Assembly: GCF_023634645.1 (NCBI RefSeq)
Contig: NZ_JAMKMR010000023.1
Coordinates: 1 to 62,845, forward strand
DNA from: Vibrio sinus
GTDB lineage: Bacteria; Pseudomonadota; Gammaproteobacteria; Enterobacterales; Vibrionaceae
Length of the DNA: 62,845 nt
Direction of reading: 5' to 3'
The stretch's first letter is position 1. The number at the start of each line of letters is the position of its first letter. A program made the translations under genes and the position numbers. The notes beneath the pieces are model-generated. The model was not told the origin of the DNA, ran no database searches, and saw only the letters and a list, made by a program, of their open reading frames with translations. Shown one piece after another: positions 7,841 through 17,002 of the stretch.

Positions 7841-10204
7841 TTAAAATAGCCCAAGTTGTGGTGCACATAAGGTATCAAAATCTAGCCCAATAAAGGGGAG
7901 AATGGCGTCGCCAATAGGCTTTAACTGCTTGTCAATGTAATGCTGATAGTCGATTGGGCTTTTTACATACTCTTGTGGCTCCGGGCCATTGACCGTGATG
8001 ACATATTCTATCACTCCTTTATTTTGGTACTGTAGGGGCCTGCCTAATTGCGCATTGATTTCGTCCGCCATTCTCGCCGCTCGAACCTGAGGGGGGATAT
8101 TTTTTTGGTATTCGTGAAGTTTCCGTCTTAGTCTTTTTCGATACACAAGCTCCGTATCGAATACGCCATCTTTAGTTTGTTCGACGAAATGCCGAACGTA
8201 ATCTTCCGGCGGTTTATCGTGAAAAATGAGATCATAAAGTCGTTGCTGAAACCGTTGTGAGAGGGGAGTCCAATCGGTGCGTGCACTTTCTAGTCCTTTA
8301 AAAATGATCGTTTCGTTTGTGCCCTCACCAATTAAACCGGCGTAGCGTTTTTTAGAGCCTGTTTCAGAGCCACGTATGGTCGGCATAAGAAACTTCCTAT
8401 AATGGGTTTCGTATTCCACTTCTAGGTATGAGGTTAGGCCAAATTCGTTGAGCAGGTGTTCTTTCCACCATTGATTAATGTGAGTGACTAACTCGGTACC
8501 AATTTTGTCTGCATTTTGTTTGGAATAAGTGCCGTTAAGTGAGATAAACGTCGAATCAGTATCGCCATAGATGACTTGATAGCCTTTATTCTCCACCAAC
8601 ACTTTGGTTTGTTTCATGATTTCGTGGCCGCGCATCGTGATGCTAGAGGCAAGACGAGTATCGAAAAAGCGACAACCTGACGATCCCAACACACCATAAA
8701 ACGAGTTCATTATGATTTTTATCGCTTGGGAGAACGCTTGCTCATTGTTTTGTTTAGCGACATCTCTTGCTTGCCACAAATGCTCAATCATCGCTGGCAA
8801 AAAGTGTTTCTCTCGGTGGAATTGCCCACCGCGAAATCCTGCCACCGCTTGTGTTGACTCTTTGCCTACTTCCAGCTTTAACCCTTCAATCATTCCCATA
8901 GGGTCAATTAGAAACGTTCGAATAATGGAAGGGTAAAGGCTTTTGAAATCTAACACCAACACCGAGCCGTAGAGATCTGGAATCGAATCCATGACATAAC
9001 CACCTGGACTCGCCAACCAGTTTTCTGAATGCAAGTTCGGTGCGACATACCCTGCTCGATGCAGCTGAGGCAAATATAAATTGGTAAAGGCCGCCACCGA
9101 GCCACCAATTCTATCCAGTGCTAATCCAGTGAGGCGGGAGCGCTCAATCAGAAAGTCCAGTAGATGAGTATGTTTAAAGATTCGGCTAACCAGAGCGCAA
9201 TCTTGCAGGTTGTATTTCGCCAGCGCTGGTTTGTCTTTCTTAAACATGAAATTAATTTCATCCATTCGGCTGTGTACGTTATGGATGGCTTTTCCTTCAC
9301 CCAGTAATGTTTGAGAGACCGACTCTAACGACCAAGAAGGAAAACTGAACGTTGCGGTTTTCAGTCCATCGATACCGTCAATCACCACGCGCCCGGGAAT
9401 ATTAACAAAGGATTGCTGCGATTGTTTGGCGGTGCGAAATGAACTCGCTTGGCTTGCTCGTCCAAGATGAAGAGGGCGGTTGTGGAATTCAGCACGTCGG
9501 TGGAGGAGCTTAAAGTCGAAATCGATAACGCTCCAGCCAATAATCACATCGGGATCAAAGGTGGCAAACCACTCACACAATGCGCTGAGCAACGCGTTTT
9601 CATCCTTCACCCACTGGATGGCTGTTTCAGCGGGCTCGTTTTCACCAATCATTATGACCCGGCTATCCATCGGGCTATCCAGCCCTATCGAATACAGCAC
9701 TCCCTTTTCAGAGCACTCTATATCGAGTGACACGACCTTCAGCTCTGGTATGTAGTTGCCTGGGCGACATTTAACTTGGGTGTATTGTCTGTATGATGTG
9801 TGATTCGACTCTACACCAATAAATTCGATGCTGCCTTTGAGGTAGCGTTCCATCAAATAACGTTCAGTAAGCTTGATATCAGATTCTAGTACCAGAATGT
9901 TTGCAGCACTGAGTCGTTCGGATATTAGCTGTGACGTTCTGATTGTTGGGCTATAGCAGGCCGCCACTGGTTGATCGTCAAAGGTTGTAAGGTCGAGCGA
10001 AGAAAACGTTACCAATAAGTTGGATGAGGAGGCAATGCGAGTCGCCGCATCTATGTCTTCCGCAAGAATGAAAAAAACGGGCTTCTCTTTATCTATGGTA
10101 AGTTTGGCAGGGCCTGACTCTGTGGACGCCCAAATGTCGATTTGGGTCATCCCAGATCGATCTTTTGTCGAGCAGGAGAGAATAAAACCTTGAGTGACTG
10201 ACAA
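7841..10204 (-). CDS. polB: DNA polymerase II (family B)
   Basis: Family B polymerase for DNA-damage bypass and restart, 787 residues, full length. The 3'-5' exonuclease motifs are VSLDIECS (Exo I), IIGWSVIDFDF (Exo II) and YNLQDCALV (Exo III). The polymerase motifs are LDFKSLYPSII (A), KIIMNSFYGVLGS (B) and YGDTDSTF (C). All catalytic acids are present. The start is TTG at 10204; an in-frame stop (tag) lies four codons upstream, so no ATG is available. In E. coli polB is LexA-regulated, but I see no clear LexA box just upstream here. Confidence 0.95.
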   Translation of the reverse strand: MSVTQGFILSCSTKDRSGMTQIDIWASTESGPAKLTIDKEKPVFFILAEDIDAATRIASSSNLLVTFSSLDLTTFDDQPVAACYSPTIRTSQLISERLSAANILVLESDIKLTERYLMERYLKGSIEFIGVESNHTSYRQYTQVKCRPGNYIPELKVVSLDIECSEKGVLYSIGLDSPMDSRVIMIGENEPAETAIQWVKDENALLSALCEWFATFDPDVIIGWSVIDFDFKLLHRRAEFHNRPLHLGRASQASSFRTAKQSQQSFVNIPGRVVIDGIDGLKTATFSFPSWSLESVSQTLLGEGKAIHNVHSRMDEINFMFKKDKPALAKYNLQDCALVSRIFKHTHLLDFLIERSRLTGLALDRIGGSVAAFTNLYLPQLHRAGYVAPNLHSENWLASPGGYVMDSIPDLYGSVLVLDFKSLYPSIIRTFLIDPMGMIEGLKLEVGKESTQAVAGFRGGQFHREKHFLPAMIEHLWQARDVAKQNNEQAFSQAIKIIMNSFYGVLGSSGCRFFDTRLASSITMRGHEIMKQTKVLVENKGYQVIYGDTDSTFISLNGTYSKQNADKIGTELVTHINQWWKEHLLNEFGLTSYLEVEYETHYRKFLMPTIRGSETGSKKRYAGLIGEGTNETIIFKGLESARTDWTPLSQRFQQRLYDLIFHDKPPEDYVRHFVEQTKDGVFDTELVYRKRLRRKLHEYQKNIPPQVRAARMADEINAQLGRPLQYQNKGVIEYVITVNGPEPQEYVKSPIDYQHYIDKQLKPIGDAILPFIGLDFDTLCAPQLGLF

Positions 10205-10249
10205 TTCGTTTACCTATTCGATTAAAGCAATTTGGTTATATGAGGGGGC

Positions 10250-10280
10250 ATACCTCAAAGTAGTCAGGTCACTTGGGTAT
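10250..10280. repeat. degenerate end fragment of the 254 bp repeat family
   Basis: The right side reads gtcacttgggtata, identical to the end of the copies at 597-631 and nearly that of 1485-1738. The left arm (acctcaaagtag) pairs poorly. It lies between the DUF4105 gene and polB. Confidence 0.45.
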
Positions 10281-10305
10281 AACTCTCCTGAAATTCTAGC
10301 AAAAG

Positions 10306-12159
10306 TTAGTAATAAAAATAAGCCGTCACTTTAGAAGTGACATTTTCGCCATTCCAATGCTGATACTCTGCTTGGCTTCGTATTGCCCAAGATGAATTGA
10401 TTGACCAGTTCCAACTGGCGCTAAACGTAACATTTTGATCTGCAGCGCTATCTATCAAAAATAGATATTGGCCTTGTAGACCCACTCGGTGGTTGCCAAC
10501 TAATTGGTATAGAAGGCCAGCTTCCACACCAACACCTGGCGTGAAATCGTAGTCGGTAAGTTGACCATGACTTGCCTCAACGGATAGTAGCGAATAGAAA
10601 TGCGCGCCGTCAGATTTTCCCCAAGCTTTTCCGACGCCTCCTTGACCAAACCATCGACTGGCCTCCTTGTTGTCGTCAGGACGTCTATCAAAACCGGTTC
10701 GAATATTCCACGCAAAACTATCATACGTACGGTTGCTAGGTGCTAAGGCCATGGCATCGATAAAGTAAAAGTGCTCTAGGCGTGTATTGTTATCTTTGTT
10801 TGTACTGACTTGCGTATCTAAGAAACTGATTTTTGCGCCAGGAATAAAACCTGCTTGGGAGTCGAGCAGATCGTGGTACGCGATACGGCTTTCGACGCTT
10901 ACTCTCGAAGAGTAGTTCTCATTGTGTAAATAACTCAATCCAAGTCGCGCAGATCCGTGTCCTTGTTCTGGGGAAACACTAGGTTCTGGGACAGGCGTAA
11001 ATGGTGAATCAACATTTAACTGGCTACGTTGGTACAAAAGGTTGGTAAGACGCTTTGCCGTTGGGTCTCGTTCACGCTGGCCATCGTATAGATCAAAATT
11101 GAGCCACTCATAAGCAAACTCCAGCACTGCCGCATTGTCGGATTCACTGAGCTGATCACGTAGTGGGTAGTTTTCTTCCTTAGTGTAAGCAGCAACCAAA
11201 AACAGCTCACTGTCGATTTCGTTGGACTGGTGTAATAAACGCGTGCCAAAAGCAGGGCGGTATGTCGGTTTGGATAGGAGATGGTTATTGTTTAATGTTG
11301 CCACTGTGTCAGACGGGATGGCGTGCATTGGGAAATCGGCAATGAGAGATAAATCTTCGTTTGCGAGTTCTATCAAGGCCAACAGCTGATAAGAGCAGTT
11401 TTCATCCAGGAAATAGTAATCGAACTCGGCATGTTGTAGCTCCCACAAATGTAGAAGGATATTGTTGACCTCATCTGGGGAAAGCTTGAGTTTGTATTCC
11501 CAAATATCACGCGATTCAATGTCATTGTATTCGCGCACTTTTCGATAATAGGGCATCAAAGTGAATCGTCCCGGGTAACTACCAATAAGCCCCTTTAGCG
11601 CGTATAAGGCAGCGTTGTCATCTGTATCTGGCTCTGCGGCAAAATTAATAGCAAACGCCACCAGTTCTTTATGCCGCGTTTGTTCTTTTGCATCCACGCG
11701 CAACAAGGTGTGTCCAAACATGGAAGAAGGGTTGTTCATATAGGCGGTTGGAAAGACGAGCGTCATTCCCATTGGGTCAATGACCTTGCGCCACTGCTCA
11801 AGATCAGAGCAGTTCAGTTGTGCGCTTCGTCCTCGTTTTTTTTCAAGCCAAGTGAATCTAGCGGGATAGCGGCAACGCATTTCATTTGCGTATTGTTTAT
11901 CCTCGCTATAAAGCGCTGAAATCGTGGCAACTAATTCTGCTTTGGGTGTGTTTCGGCCATCAGGAGATAAGAAAAATTCCTCTGAAACAATATTGCTTTT
12001 TATTCCGCCCAAAAGCTTATCTTGATAGTGACCGAGCTTAAGCCAATATGAATCGTTCGATAGCTTATCGACATCGAGTTTTGGGGTTGTAGCGTAACTA
12101 AAAGGTGAGAAAAGCAACAAACCCATGATGTAAACGATACTAACTTTGTAAAACGTCAT
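10306..12159 (-). CDS. DUF4105 (Lnb-type N-terminal periplasmic domain) outer envelope protein
   Basis: Exported protein of 617 residues. Residues 1-23 form a signal peptide ending SYA. The middle carries the DUF4105/Lnb-N pattern: SSMFGHTLLRVD near 155, ending the block with FDYYFLDENCSYQLLALIE, where His and Cys would form a cysteine-peptidase-like pair. The C-terminal 200 residues alternate polar and aromatic residues in short beta strands and end in TAYFYY, which fits an outer-membrane beta-barrel. A role in envelope lipid or peptidoglycan processing is inferred. Function not established. Confidence 0.75.
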   Translation of the reverse strand: MTFYKVSIVYIMGLLLFSPFSYATTPKLDVDKLSNDSYWLKLGHYQDKLLGGIKSNIVSEEFFLSPDGRNTPKAELVATISALYSEDKQYANEMRCRYPARFTWLEKKRGRSAQLNCSDLEQWRKVIDPMGMTLVFPTAYMNNPSSMFGHTLLRVDAKEQTRHKELVAFAINFAAEPDTDDNAALYALKGLIGSYPGRFTLMPYYRKVREYNDIESRDIWEYKLKLSPDEVNNILLHLWELQHAEFDYYFLDENCSYQLLALIELANEDLSLIADFPMHAIPSDTVATLNNNHLLSKPTYRPAFGTRLLHQSNEIDSELFLVAAYTKEENYPLRDQLSESDNAAVLEFAYEWLNFDLYDGQRERDPTAKRLTNLLYQRSQLNVDSPFTPVPEPSVSPEQGHGSARLGLSYLHNENYSSRVSVESRIAYHDLLDSQAGFIPGAKISFLDTQVSTNKDNNTRLEHFYFIDAMALAPSNRTYDSFAWNIRTGFDRRPDDNKEASRWFGQGGVGKAWGKSDGAHFYSLLSVEASHGQLTDYDFTPGVGVEAGLLYQLVGNHRVGLQGQYLFLIDSAADQNVTFSASWNWSINSSWAIRSQAEYQHWNGENVTSKVTAYFYY

Positions 12160-12318
12160 AGATATCTACAGCACATAACGTTAATTGAGAGGTATATCCA
12201 ACTCGACACATTTCTGTCTGGAGGTGGAAATGGAGTGTTTTACGTAAAGACAAGTAGCGATGTACTTCAAATGTTCGCCGCACCGCTACCTATTTACGTT
12301 TTTGGTTTAGTAAAGATG

Positions 12319-12804
12319 CTAAATGGTATATTGCGCTAGCGTTTCATCCTTAGCTAACAACGTGTTTAGGTTTGAAAACACTTCGCTAGATGTGACATTT
12401 TCAGACTCGAATACGTCAGCAAAGTGTTGTTGTGTCATTTGATTGAAGGCTTTTTTATCCTCAGGTTGTATACCCCATACTTCAGATAATGTTGCCAGTG
12501 TTTCCCCATCCCCTTTCGCGATATCACGCGCCAAGTTATCCATATTGCCATCAATAAACATGGCTACTTTTTGCGAAGAAGTAACTGGACCATGTCCATC
12601 ACAGCCTAGTGTTCCGAAGGTAATACCGAACGTTTGGTTACCAGAGGTGCCATTGGTAGTAGCGCCGAGAACTTTAGAGACTTTGCCTTTTTCGCCGTCG
12701 AAAATCATGGTTCCTAGTCCACAACCAATATCTGGATCGGCAAATGCGAAATTAGATAATGGGAGAGCGGTTGCAAGGATCGCCGTCGCCAGGACTTTTT
12801 TCAT
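12319..12804 (-). CDS. DUF3015 family periplasmic protein
   Basis: Small exported protein of 161 residues. The signal peptide is about residues 1-22 (ends FAFA). The conserved GCGLGTMIFDG motif directly after it, and a second Cys in FGTLGCDGH, suggest a disulfide. I recognise the DUF3015 pattern (GNQTFGITFGT, FIDGNMDNLARDIAKGDGETL), which has no assigned function. Ribosome-binding site ggaaat just upstream of ATG 12804. It is separated from the DUF4105 gene by about 160 bp and is probably its own unit. Confidence 0.8.
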   Translation of the reverse strand: MKKVLATAILATALPLSNFAFADPDIGCGLGTMIFDGEKGKVSKVLGATTNGTSGNQTFGITFGTLGCDGHGPVTSSQKVAMFIDGNMDNLARDIAKGDGETLATLSEVWGIQPEDKKAFNQMTQQHFADVFESENVTSSEVFSNLNTLLAKDETLAQYTI

Positions 12805-13163
12805 AATATTTCCTTATATTGATAGTTTTTTAATTAATAAAAAGTGAGAACCGATATCCGTACAACATTTCCCACAAAATAATTACTAGTCGTATTTTTG
12901 CGCAATATCAATTGAGTAGAGACATTTATTGAGTAAAAGTGATCTGCATGGAAAACTGGGTAAACCCAAGTAAGATCAATAAAGTTGGTTATATTTCCAG
13001 CTAAGTTACAGAAGTCGTAAATAAGTACTTGCTAAAGTTTGCGTTTCGGCACATATTCAGTGTAAGTAATTTAAATTTAGATGAGTTAAACTAGCAGCAA
13101 TGTTGCTGACCACCTTGATGTGAAGGTGGGTGTTGAGCCAAATGAAAACGTGGAGATACAAGT
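12805..13163. other. 360 bp divergent promoter region upstream of varA
   Basis: AT-rich DNA between the leftward DUF3015 gene and varA. A good ribosome-binding site (tggaga, 13151-13156) belongs to varA. Near 13100 the 'ccaccttgatgtgaaggtggg' segment forms a short stem in the varA leader (13111-13131), which could influence translation. No gene seen. Confidence 0.45.
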
Positions 13164-13808
13164 TTGATTAGTGTTTTCCTTGTAGATGATCACGAGCTGG
13201 TTCGCACAGGGATACGACGTATAATTGAAGACGTCCGTGGAATGAACGTAGCAGAGGAAGCTGAAAGCGGTGAAGATGCAGTAAAATGGTGTCGCAACAA
13301 TCATGTCGATGTCATTTTAATGGATATGAATATGCCGGGAATTGGTGGGCTGGAAGCCACAAAAAAGATCTTGCGATTCAATCCTGATATCAAAATCATC
13401 GTTTTAACTGTTCATACGGAAAATCCGTTTCCAACTAAAGTGATGCAAGCTGGGGCAGCTGGCTACTTAACGAAAGGTGCAGGACCAGACGAAATGGTCA
13501 ATGCGATTCGTGTAGTGCACAGTGGGCAGAGGTATATTTCGCCAGAAATCGCGCAGCAAATGGCGCTAAGTCAGTTTAGCTCCAATGCAGAGAATCCATT
13601 TGCGGATTTGTCTGAGCGCGAACTTCAGATAATGATGATGATAACAAAAGGGCAAAAAGTAACGGATATATCCGAACAACTGAACTTAAGCCCTAAAACC
13701 GTCAATAGTTATCGCTACAGGTTGTTTAATAAACTGGATATAAGTGGTGACGTAGAGTTAACGCACTTGGCGATTCGTCATGGCATGCTCGATACAGAAT
13801 CACTGTAG
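13164..13808 (+). CDS. varA: response regulator VarA (UvrY/GacA family)
   Basis: Two-component regulator that, with the BarA/VarS kinase, activates Csr small RNAs and thereby carbon flow, quorum sensing and virulence. The receiver domain (1-120) has the acidic pocket VDDHELVRTGI, phosphoacceptor Asp in VILMDMNMPG and the conserved Lys in LTKGAGPDE. The LuxR-type helix-turn-helix (145-210) reads LSERELQIMMMITKGQK and LSPKTVNSYRYRLFNKL. The start is TTG 13164 with GGAG 8 nt upstream; the E. coli orthologue also starts with a non-ATG codon. uvrC follows after 16 nt, the classic uvrY-uvrC operon. Confidence 0.95.
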   Translation: MISVFLVDDHELVRTGIRRIIEDVRGMNVAEEAESGEDAVKWCRNNHVDVILMDMNMPGIGGLEATKKILRFNPDIKIIVLTVHTENPFPTKVMQAGAAGYLTKGAGPDEMVNAIRVVHSGQRYISPEIAQQMALSQFSSNAENPFADLSERELQIMMMITKGQKVTDISEQLNLSPKTVNSYRYRLFNKLDISGDVELTHLAIRHGMLDTESL

Positions 13809-13824
13809 TTAAAGATAGACCTTA

Positions 13825-15657
13825 GTGAATACACCTTTCGATTCAACCTCTTTTTTAAAATCAGTCACGAGTCAGCCAGGCGTATACAGAATGTATAACG
13901 CAGAGGCTGACGTGATCTATGTCGGTAAAGCCAAAGATCTCAAAAAACGTTTATCTAGCTATTTCCGAAGCAAAATCGATAGTGAAAAAACCAAAGCCTT
14001 AGTCAGTCATATCGATAAAATTGATGTCACTGTCACGCATACAGAAACCGAGGCTTTGATTCTTGAGCACAACTATATTAAGCAGTATCAGCCCAAATAT
14101 AATGTGTTGCTTAGGGACGATAAATCCTATCCGTATATTTTTTTGAGTAAGCAAAAGCATCCCCGTTTGTCTTTGCATCGCGGTGCAAAACGCAAAAAAG
14201 GAGAGTACTACGGTCCTTACCCAAACTCTGGAGCAGTGCGTGAAACACTCCATCTTTTGCAGAAAATTTTTCCTGTTCGTCAATGTGAAGATACGGTCTA
14301 CAGTAACCGAACACGGCCTTGTTTGATGTATCAAATAGGGCGCTGTGCTGGCCCTTGTGCGCCCGGTATTATTGGGCTCGAGGCTTATCAAGAACTGGTT
14401 GAATTGGTGCGGTTGTTTTTGCAAGGCAAGGATAACCAAGTGCTAGAGTCTCTTGTGGCTAAGATGGAATCTGCCAGCAAGGCGCTCAAGTTTGAAGATG
14501 CGGCGAAGTTTCGCGATCAAATTCAAGCGATTCGCCGAGTGCAAGAGCAACAGTTTGTCTCTGAAGATACCTCTGATGATATGGATGTGTTGGGCTTTGC
14601 TCATGAAAATGGTATTGCCTGTATTCACATTTTAATGATTCGACAAGGCAAGATACTGGGAAGTCGCAGTCATTTTCCCAAAATACCAAGAAATACTAGC
14701 CGCGAAGAAGTCTTTTACAGCTTCTTGAGTCAGTACTATCTCAGCCACCAAGAAGGACGGACGATTCCATTTAGGGTGATTTTGAACAAAGGGTTGCTTG
14801 AAGACGTGAGACCTATCCAGGATGCGTTGACAGAGCTTGCAGGCCGACTAGTGCATTTTCACTTAGAGCCTAAAGGAAGCCGTGGAAAATACCTTAAACT
14901 TTCCAACACTAATGCGTTGACTGCCATTACCAGTAAAATCAACCATAAGATGACAATTTCACAACGCGTGAAAGAGCTACGCAGTTTGCTGGGGCTATCC
15001 AATATTGATCGAATGGAATGTTTTGATATCTCCCATACTATGGGCGAACAAACGATAGCTTCTTGTGTGGTGTTCAACCAAGAAGGCCCGGTTAAGCAAG
15101 AGTATCGTCGATATAATATTGCTGGCATCACTAAGGGTGATGATTATGCAGCAATGGCACAAGTCCTAGAGCGTCGTTATTCAAAACAATTAGATGTCGA
15201 CAAAATCCCCGATATTATTTTCATCGATGGCGGTAAAGGCCAGTTAAATCGAGCGATTGATGTCATTTCTAAATACTGGTCAGATTGGCCAAAGCGGCCT
15301 CAATTGATCGGTATAGCGAAAGGAGTGACTCGCAAGCCTGGCTTAGAAACCTTGATTACCCAAGTTGGTGACGAGTTTAATCTGCCAAGTGACGCGCCTG
15401 CTTTACACCTGATTCAGCATATACGAGATGAGAGCCATAACCATGCTATTTCGGGTCACAGAGCCAAAAGAGCAAAAATTAAGAAAACCAGTGCTTTGGA
15501 AGGCATAGAAGGGGTTGGCCCTAAACGTCGTCAAGCGTTATTGAAATATATGGGCGGGCTGCAAGAGCTAAAAAGAGCGACTGTAGAAGAATTAGCCAAA
15601 GTGCCCGGTATAAGTCACTCTTTAGCTGAAAATATCTATCAAGCATTGAAACAATAA
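13825..15657 (+). CDS. uvrC: excinuclease ABC subunit C
   Basis: Nuclease subunit of UvrABC nucleotide excision repair that cuts the damaged strand on both sides of the lesion. At 610 residues it is full length: GIY-YIG 3'-nuclease domain (PGVYRMYNAEADVIYVGKAK, 17-95), Cys cluster near 148-178 (QCEDTV, PCLMYQIGRCAGPC), UVR motif (SKALKFEDAAKFRDQIQAI), RNase H-like 5'-nuclease (DISHTMGEQTIAS, FIDGGKGQL) and a C-terminal double helix-hairpin-helix (LEGIEGVGPKRR, VPGISHSLAENIY). The start is GTG 13825. It is co-transcribed with varA and probably pgsA. Confidence 0.96.
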   Translation: MNTPFDSTSFLKSVTSQPGVYRMYNAEADVIYVGKAKDLKKRLSSYFRSKIDSEKTKALVSHIDKIDVTVTHTETEALILEHNYIKQYQPKYNVLLRDDKSYPYIFLSKQKHPRLSLHRGAKRKKGEYYGPYPNSGAVRETLHLLQKIFPVRQCEDTVYSNRTRPCLMYQIGRCAGPCAPGIIGLEAYQELVELVRLFLQGKDNQVLESLVAKMESASKALKFEDAAKFRDQIQAIRRVQEQQFVSEDTSDDMDVLGFAHENGIACIHILMIRQGKILGSRSHFPKIPRNTSREEVFYSFLSQYYLSHQEGRTIPFRVILNKGLLEDVRPIQDALTELAGRLVHFHLEPKGSRGKYLKLSNTNALTAITSKINHKMTISQRVKELRSLLGLSNIDRMECFDISHTMGEQTIASCVVFNQEGPVKQEYRRYNIAGITKGDDYAAMAQVLERRYSKQLDVDKIPDIIFIDGGKGQLNRAIDVISKYWSDWPKRPQLIGIAKGVTRKPGLETLITQVGDEFNLPSDAPALHLIQHIRDESHNHAISGHRAKRAKIKKTSALEGIEGVGPKRRQALLKYMGGLQELKRATVEELAKVPGISHSLAENIYQALKQ

Positions 15658-15705
15658 GTAAAATGCCGCAACATTAACGCGCAATCTATCAGAGCCTAAA
15701 AATAT

Positions 15706-16263
15706 ATGCGTCTTAACATTCCAAACATTCTATCTCTACTACGCCTTTTCCTTATTCCGGTTTTTGTTGTCGCTTTCTATCTTCCATATAGTTGGGGGCC
15801 ATTTTTGGCGGCGATGATCTTTTGGGTAGCAGGATTTACCGATTGGTTAGATGGAATGTTAGCTCGAAAGTTAGGGCAGATGTCACGGTTTGGTGCCTTT
15901 ATTGACCCAGTTGCAGACAAGGTCTTGGTGGCTTCAGCGCTGATACTAATCACCGAGCACTATCACACTATTTGGATTACGATTCCTGCCGTTACTATGA
16001 TTGCTCGAGAAATTATTATTTCTGCACTACGAGAGTGGATGGCGGAGATTGGTAAAAGAGCCAGTGTTGCGGTTTCTTGGATTGGCAAGTGGAAAACGTT
16101 AAGCCAAATGTTCGCCATTTGGGTATTGGTGTGGCGCTACGATAACTGGATGATTTGGCTGGGCTATATCGCGTTGTATTTGGCTACCTTTTTGACATAT
16201 TGGTCGATGGCTCAGTATTTGCTCGCTGCAAAAGATGACTTGCTTAGTGAAGAGCACCAGTAG
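15706..16263 (+). CDS. pgsA: CDP-diacylglycerol-glycerol-3-phosphate 3-phosphatidyltransferase
   Basis: Inner-membrane enzyme that makes phosphatidylglycerol phosphate, the first committed step to phosphatidylglycerol and cardiolipin. The CDP-alcohol phosphotransferase signature is intact near residues 46-75 (DWLDGMLARKLGQMSRFG then AFIDPVADKVL), with the D-x2-DG-x2-AR-x8-G-x3-D-x3-D spacing. There are about four to five membrane helices. Length (185) is typical. It follows uvrC by 48 nt, the usual gamma-proteobacterial order, and is followed by the tRNA cluster. Confidence 0.95.
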   Translation: MRLNIPNILSLLRLFLIPVFVVAFYLPYSWGPFLAAMIFWVAGFTDWLDGMLARKLGQMSRFGAFIDPVADKVLVASALILITEHYHTIWITIPAVTMIAREIIISALREWMAEIGKRASVAVSWIGKWKTLSQMFAIWVLVWRYDNWMIWLGYIALYLATFLTYWSMAQYLLAAKDDLLSEEHQ

Positions 16264-16401
16264 TCTTAGTTGTTAGATTGTTCGTAAGCAATTAAATGAA
16301 GTTATTTACTCAAATACGTAAGGATTCTTGGTAGAAAAATAGTCAATTTATTCGTTTTTGAGCGTAAAGTAGTCAAACGATTCAAAAATTTAAAATTACT
16401 G

Positions 16402-16429
16402 TTGACTCAATCGTACGAATCCGTAGAAT
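16402..16429 (+). promoter_or_regulatory. sigma-70 promoter of the tRNA cluster
   Basis: A -35 box TTGACT (16402-16407) and a -10 box TAGAAT (16424-16429) are separated by 16 bp, about 70 bp upstream of tRNA-Cys. This is the strongest promoter match I see in the window. Confidence 0.75.
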
Positions 16430-16501
16430 GCATTTCCGTACTCGAGAGGGACGAAAGAAAAGTTAGCCCCAAAGGTTAACAAGTTTCCTATTGAAAACAA
16501 T

Positions 16502-16575
16502 GGCGCGTTGGCAGAGTGGCTATGCAGCGGATTGCAAATCCGTGGACCTCGGTTCGACTCCGGGACGCGCCTCCA
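16502..16575 (+). tRNA. tRNA-Cys (anticodon GCA)
   Basis: The 74 nt sequence folds as a cloverleaf: acceptor ggcgcgt pairs with acgcgcc, the anticodon loop is attgcaaat (GCA), the T arm has ggttcgactcc, and CCA is encoded. It closely matches bacterial tRNA-Cys. Confidence 0.97.
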
Positions 16576-16595
16576 TTCTCATTAAGAGAATCGAT

Positions 16596-16671
16596 GCGAC
16601 ACTAGCTCAGTTGGTAGAGCGCAACCTTGCCAAGGTTGAGGTCACGAGTTCGAACCTCGTGTGTCGCTCCA
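16596..16671 (+). tRNA. tRNA-Gly (anticodon GCC), copy 1
   Basis: 76 nt cloverleaf with acceptor gcgacac/gtgtcgc, anticodon loop ttgccaa (GCC), T-loop gttcgaacc and encoded CCA. Identical to the copy at 16870-16945. Confidence 0.97.
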
Positions 16672-16749
16672 AGTTTTAATAATGTGGCAATGCGACATTA
16701 TAAAGATGGTGTCTGACAATATCGTTGGAAGCATCGCAAAGAATTGCGT

Positions 16750-16836
16750 GCCCTGGTGGTGGAATTGGTAGACACAAGGGATTTAAAATCCCTCGGCGTT
16801 CGCGCTGTGCCGGTTCAAGTCCGGCCCGGGGCACCA
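16750..16836 (+). tRNA. tRNA-Leu (anticodon TAA)
   Basis: 87 nt class II tRNA with a long variable arm (cggcgttcgcgctgtgc). Acceptor gccctgg pairs with ccggggc including one G-U pair, the anticodon loop is tttaaaa and CCA is encoded. Confidence 0.97.
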
Positions 16837-16869
16837 TCTACAAATGTTGTTACTCTAGTAACAACACAT

Positions 16870-16945
16870 GCGACACTAGCTCAGTTGGTAGAGCGCAACC
16901 TTGCCAAGGTTGAGGTCACGAGTTCGAACCTCGTGTGTCGCTCCA
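16870..16945 (+). tRNA. tRNA-Gly (anticodon GCC), copy 2
   Basis: Identical over all 76 nt to the tRNA-Gly at 16596-16671, with anticodon GCC and encoded CCA. It ends the cluster, 5 nt before the terminator stem. Confidence 0.97.
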
Positions 16946-16950
16946 AATAG

Positions 16951-16983
16951 AAAACCCCGAACTTTTGTTCGGGGTTTTTGCTT
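16951..16983 (+). terminator. intrinsic terminator of the tRNA operon
   Basis: Stem aaaccccgaac/gttcggggttt with a short loop, followed by a T-rich run, directly after the last tRNA. Confidence 0.9.
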
Positions 16984-17002
16984 TCTATACCCAAATTCCT
17001 GT

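Noticed and set aside
8712..9755. Several plus-strand frames opposite polB
   Set aside because: They are antisense to a complete family B polymerase and show no protein family features.
10205..10305. LexA box upstream of polB
   Set aside because: No CTGT-N8-ACAG pattern is present in the gap.
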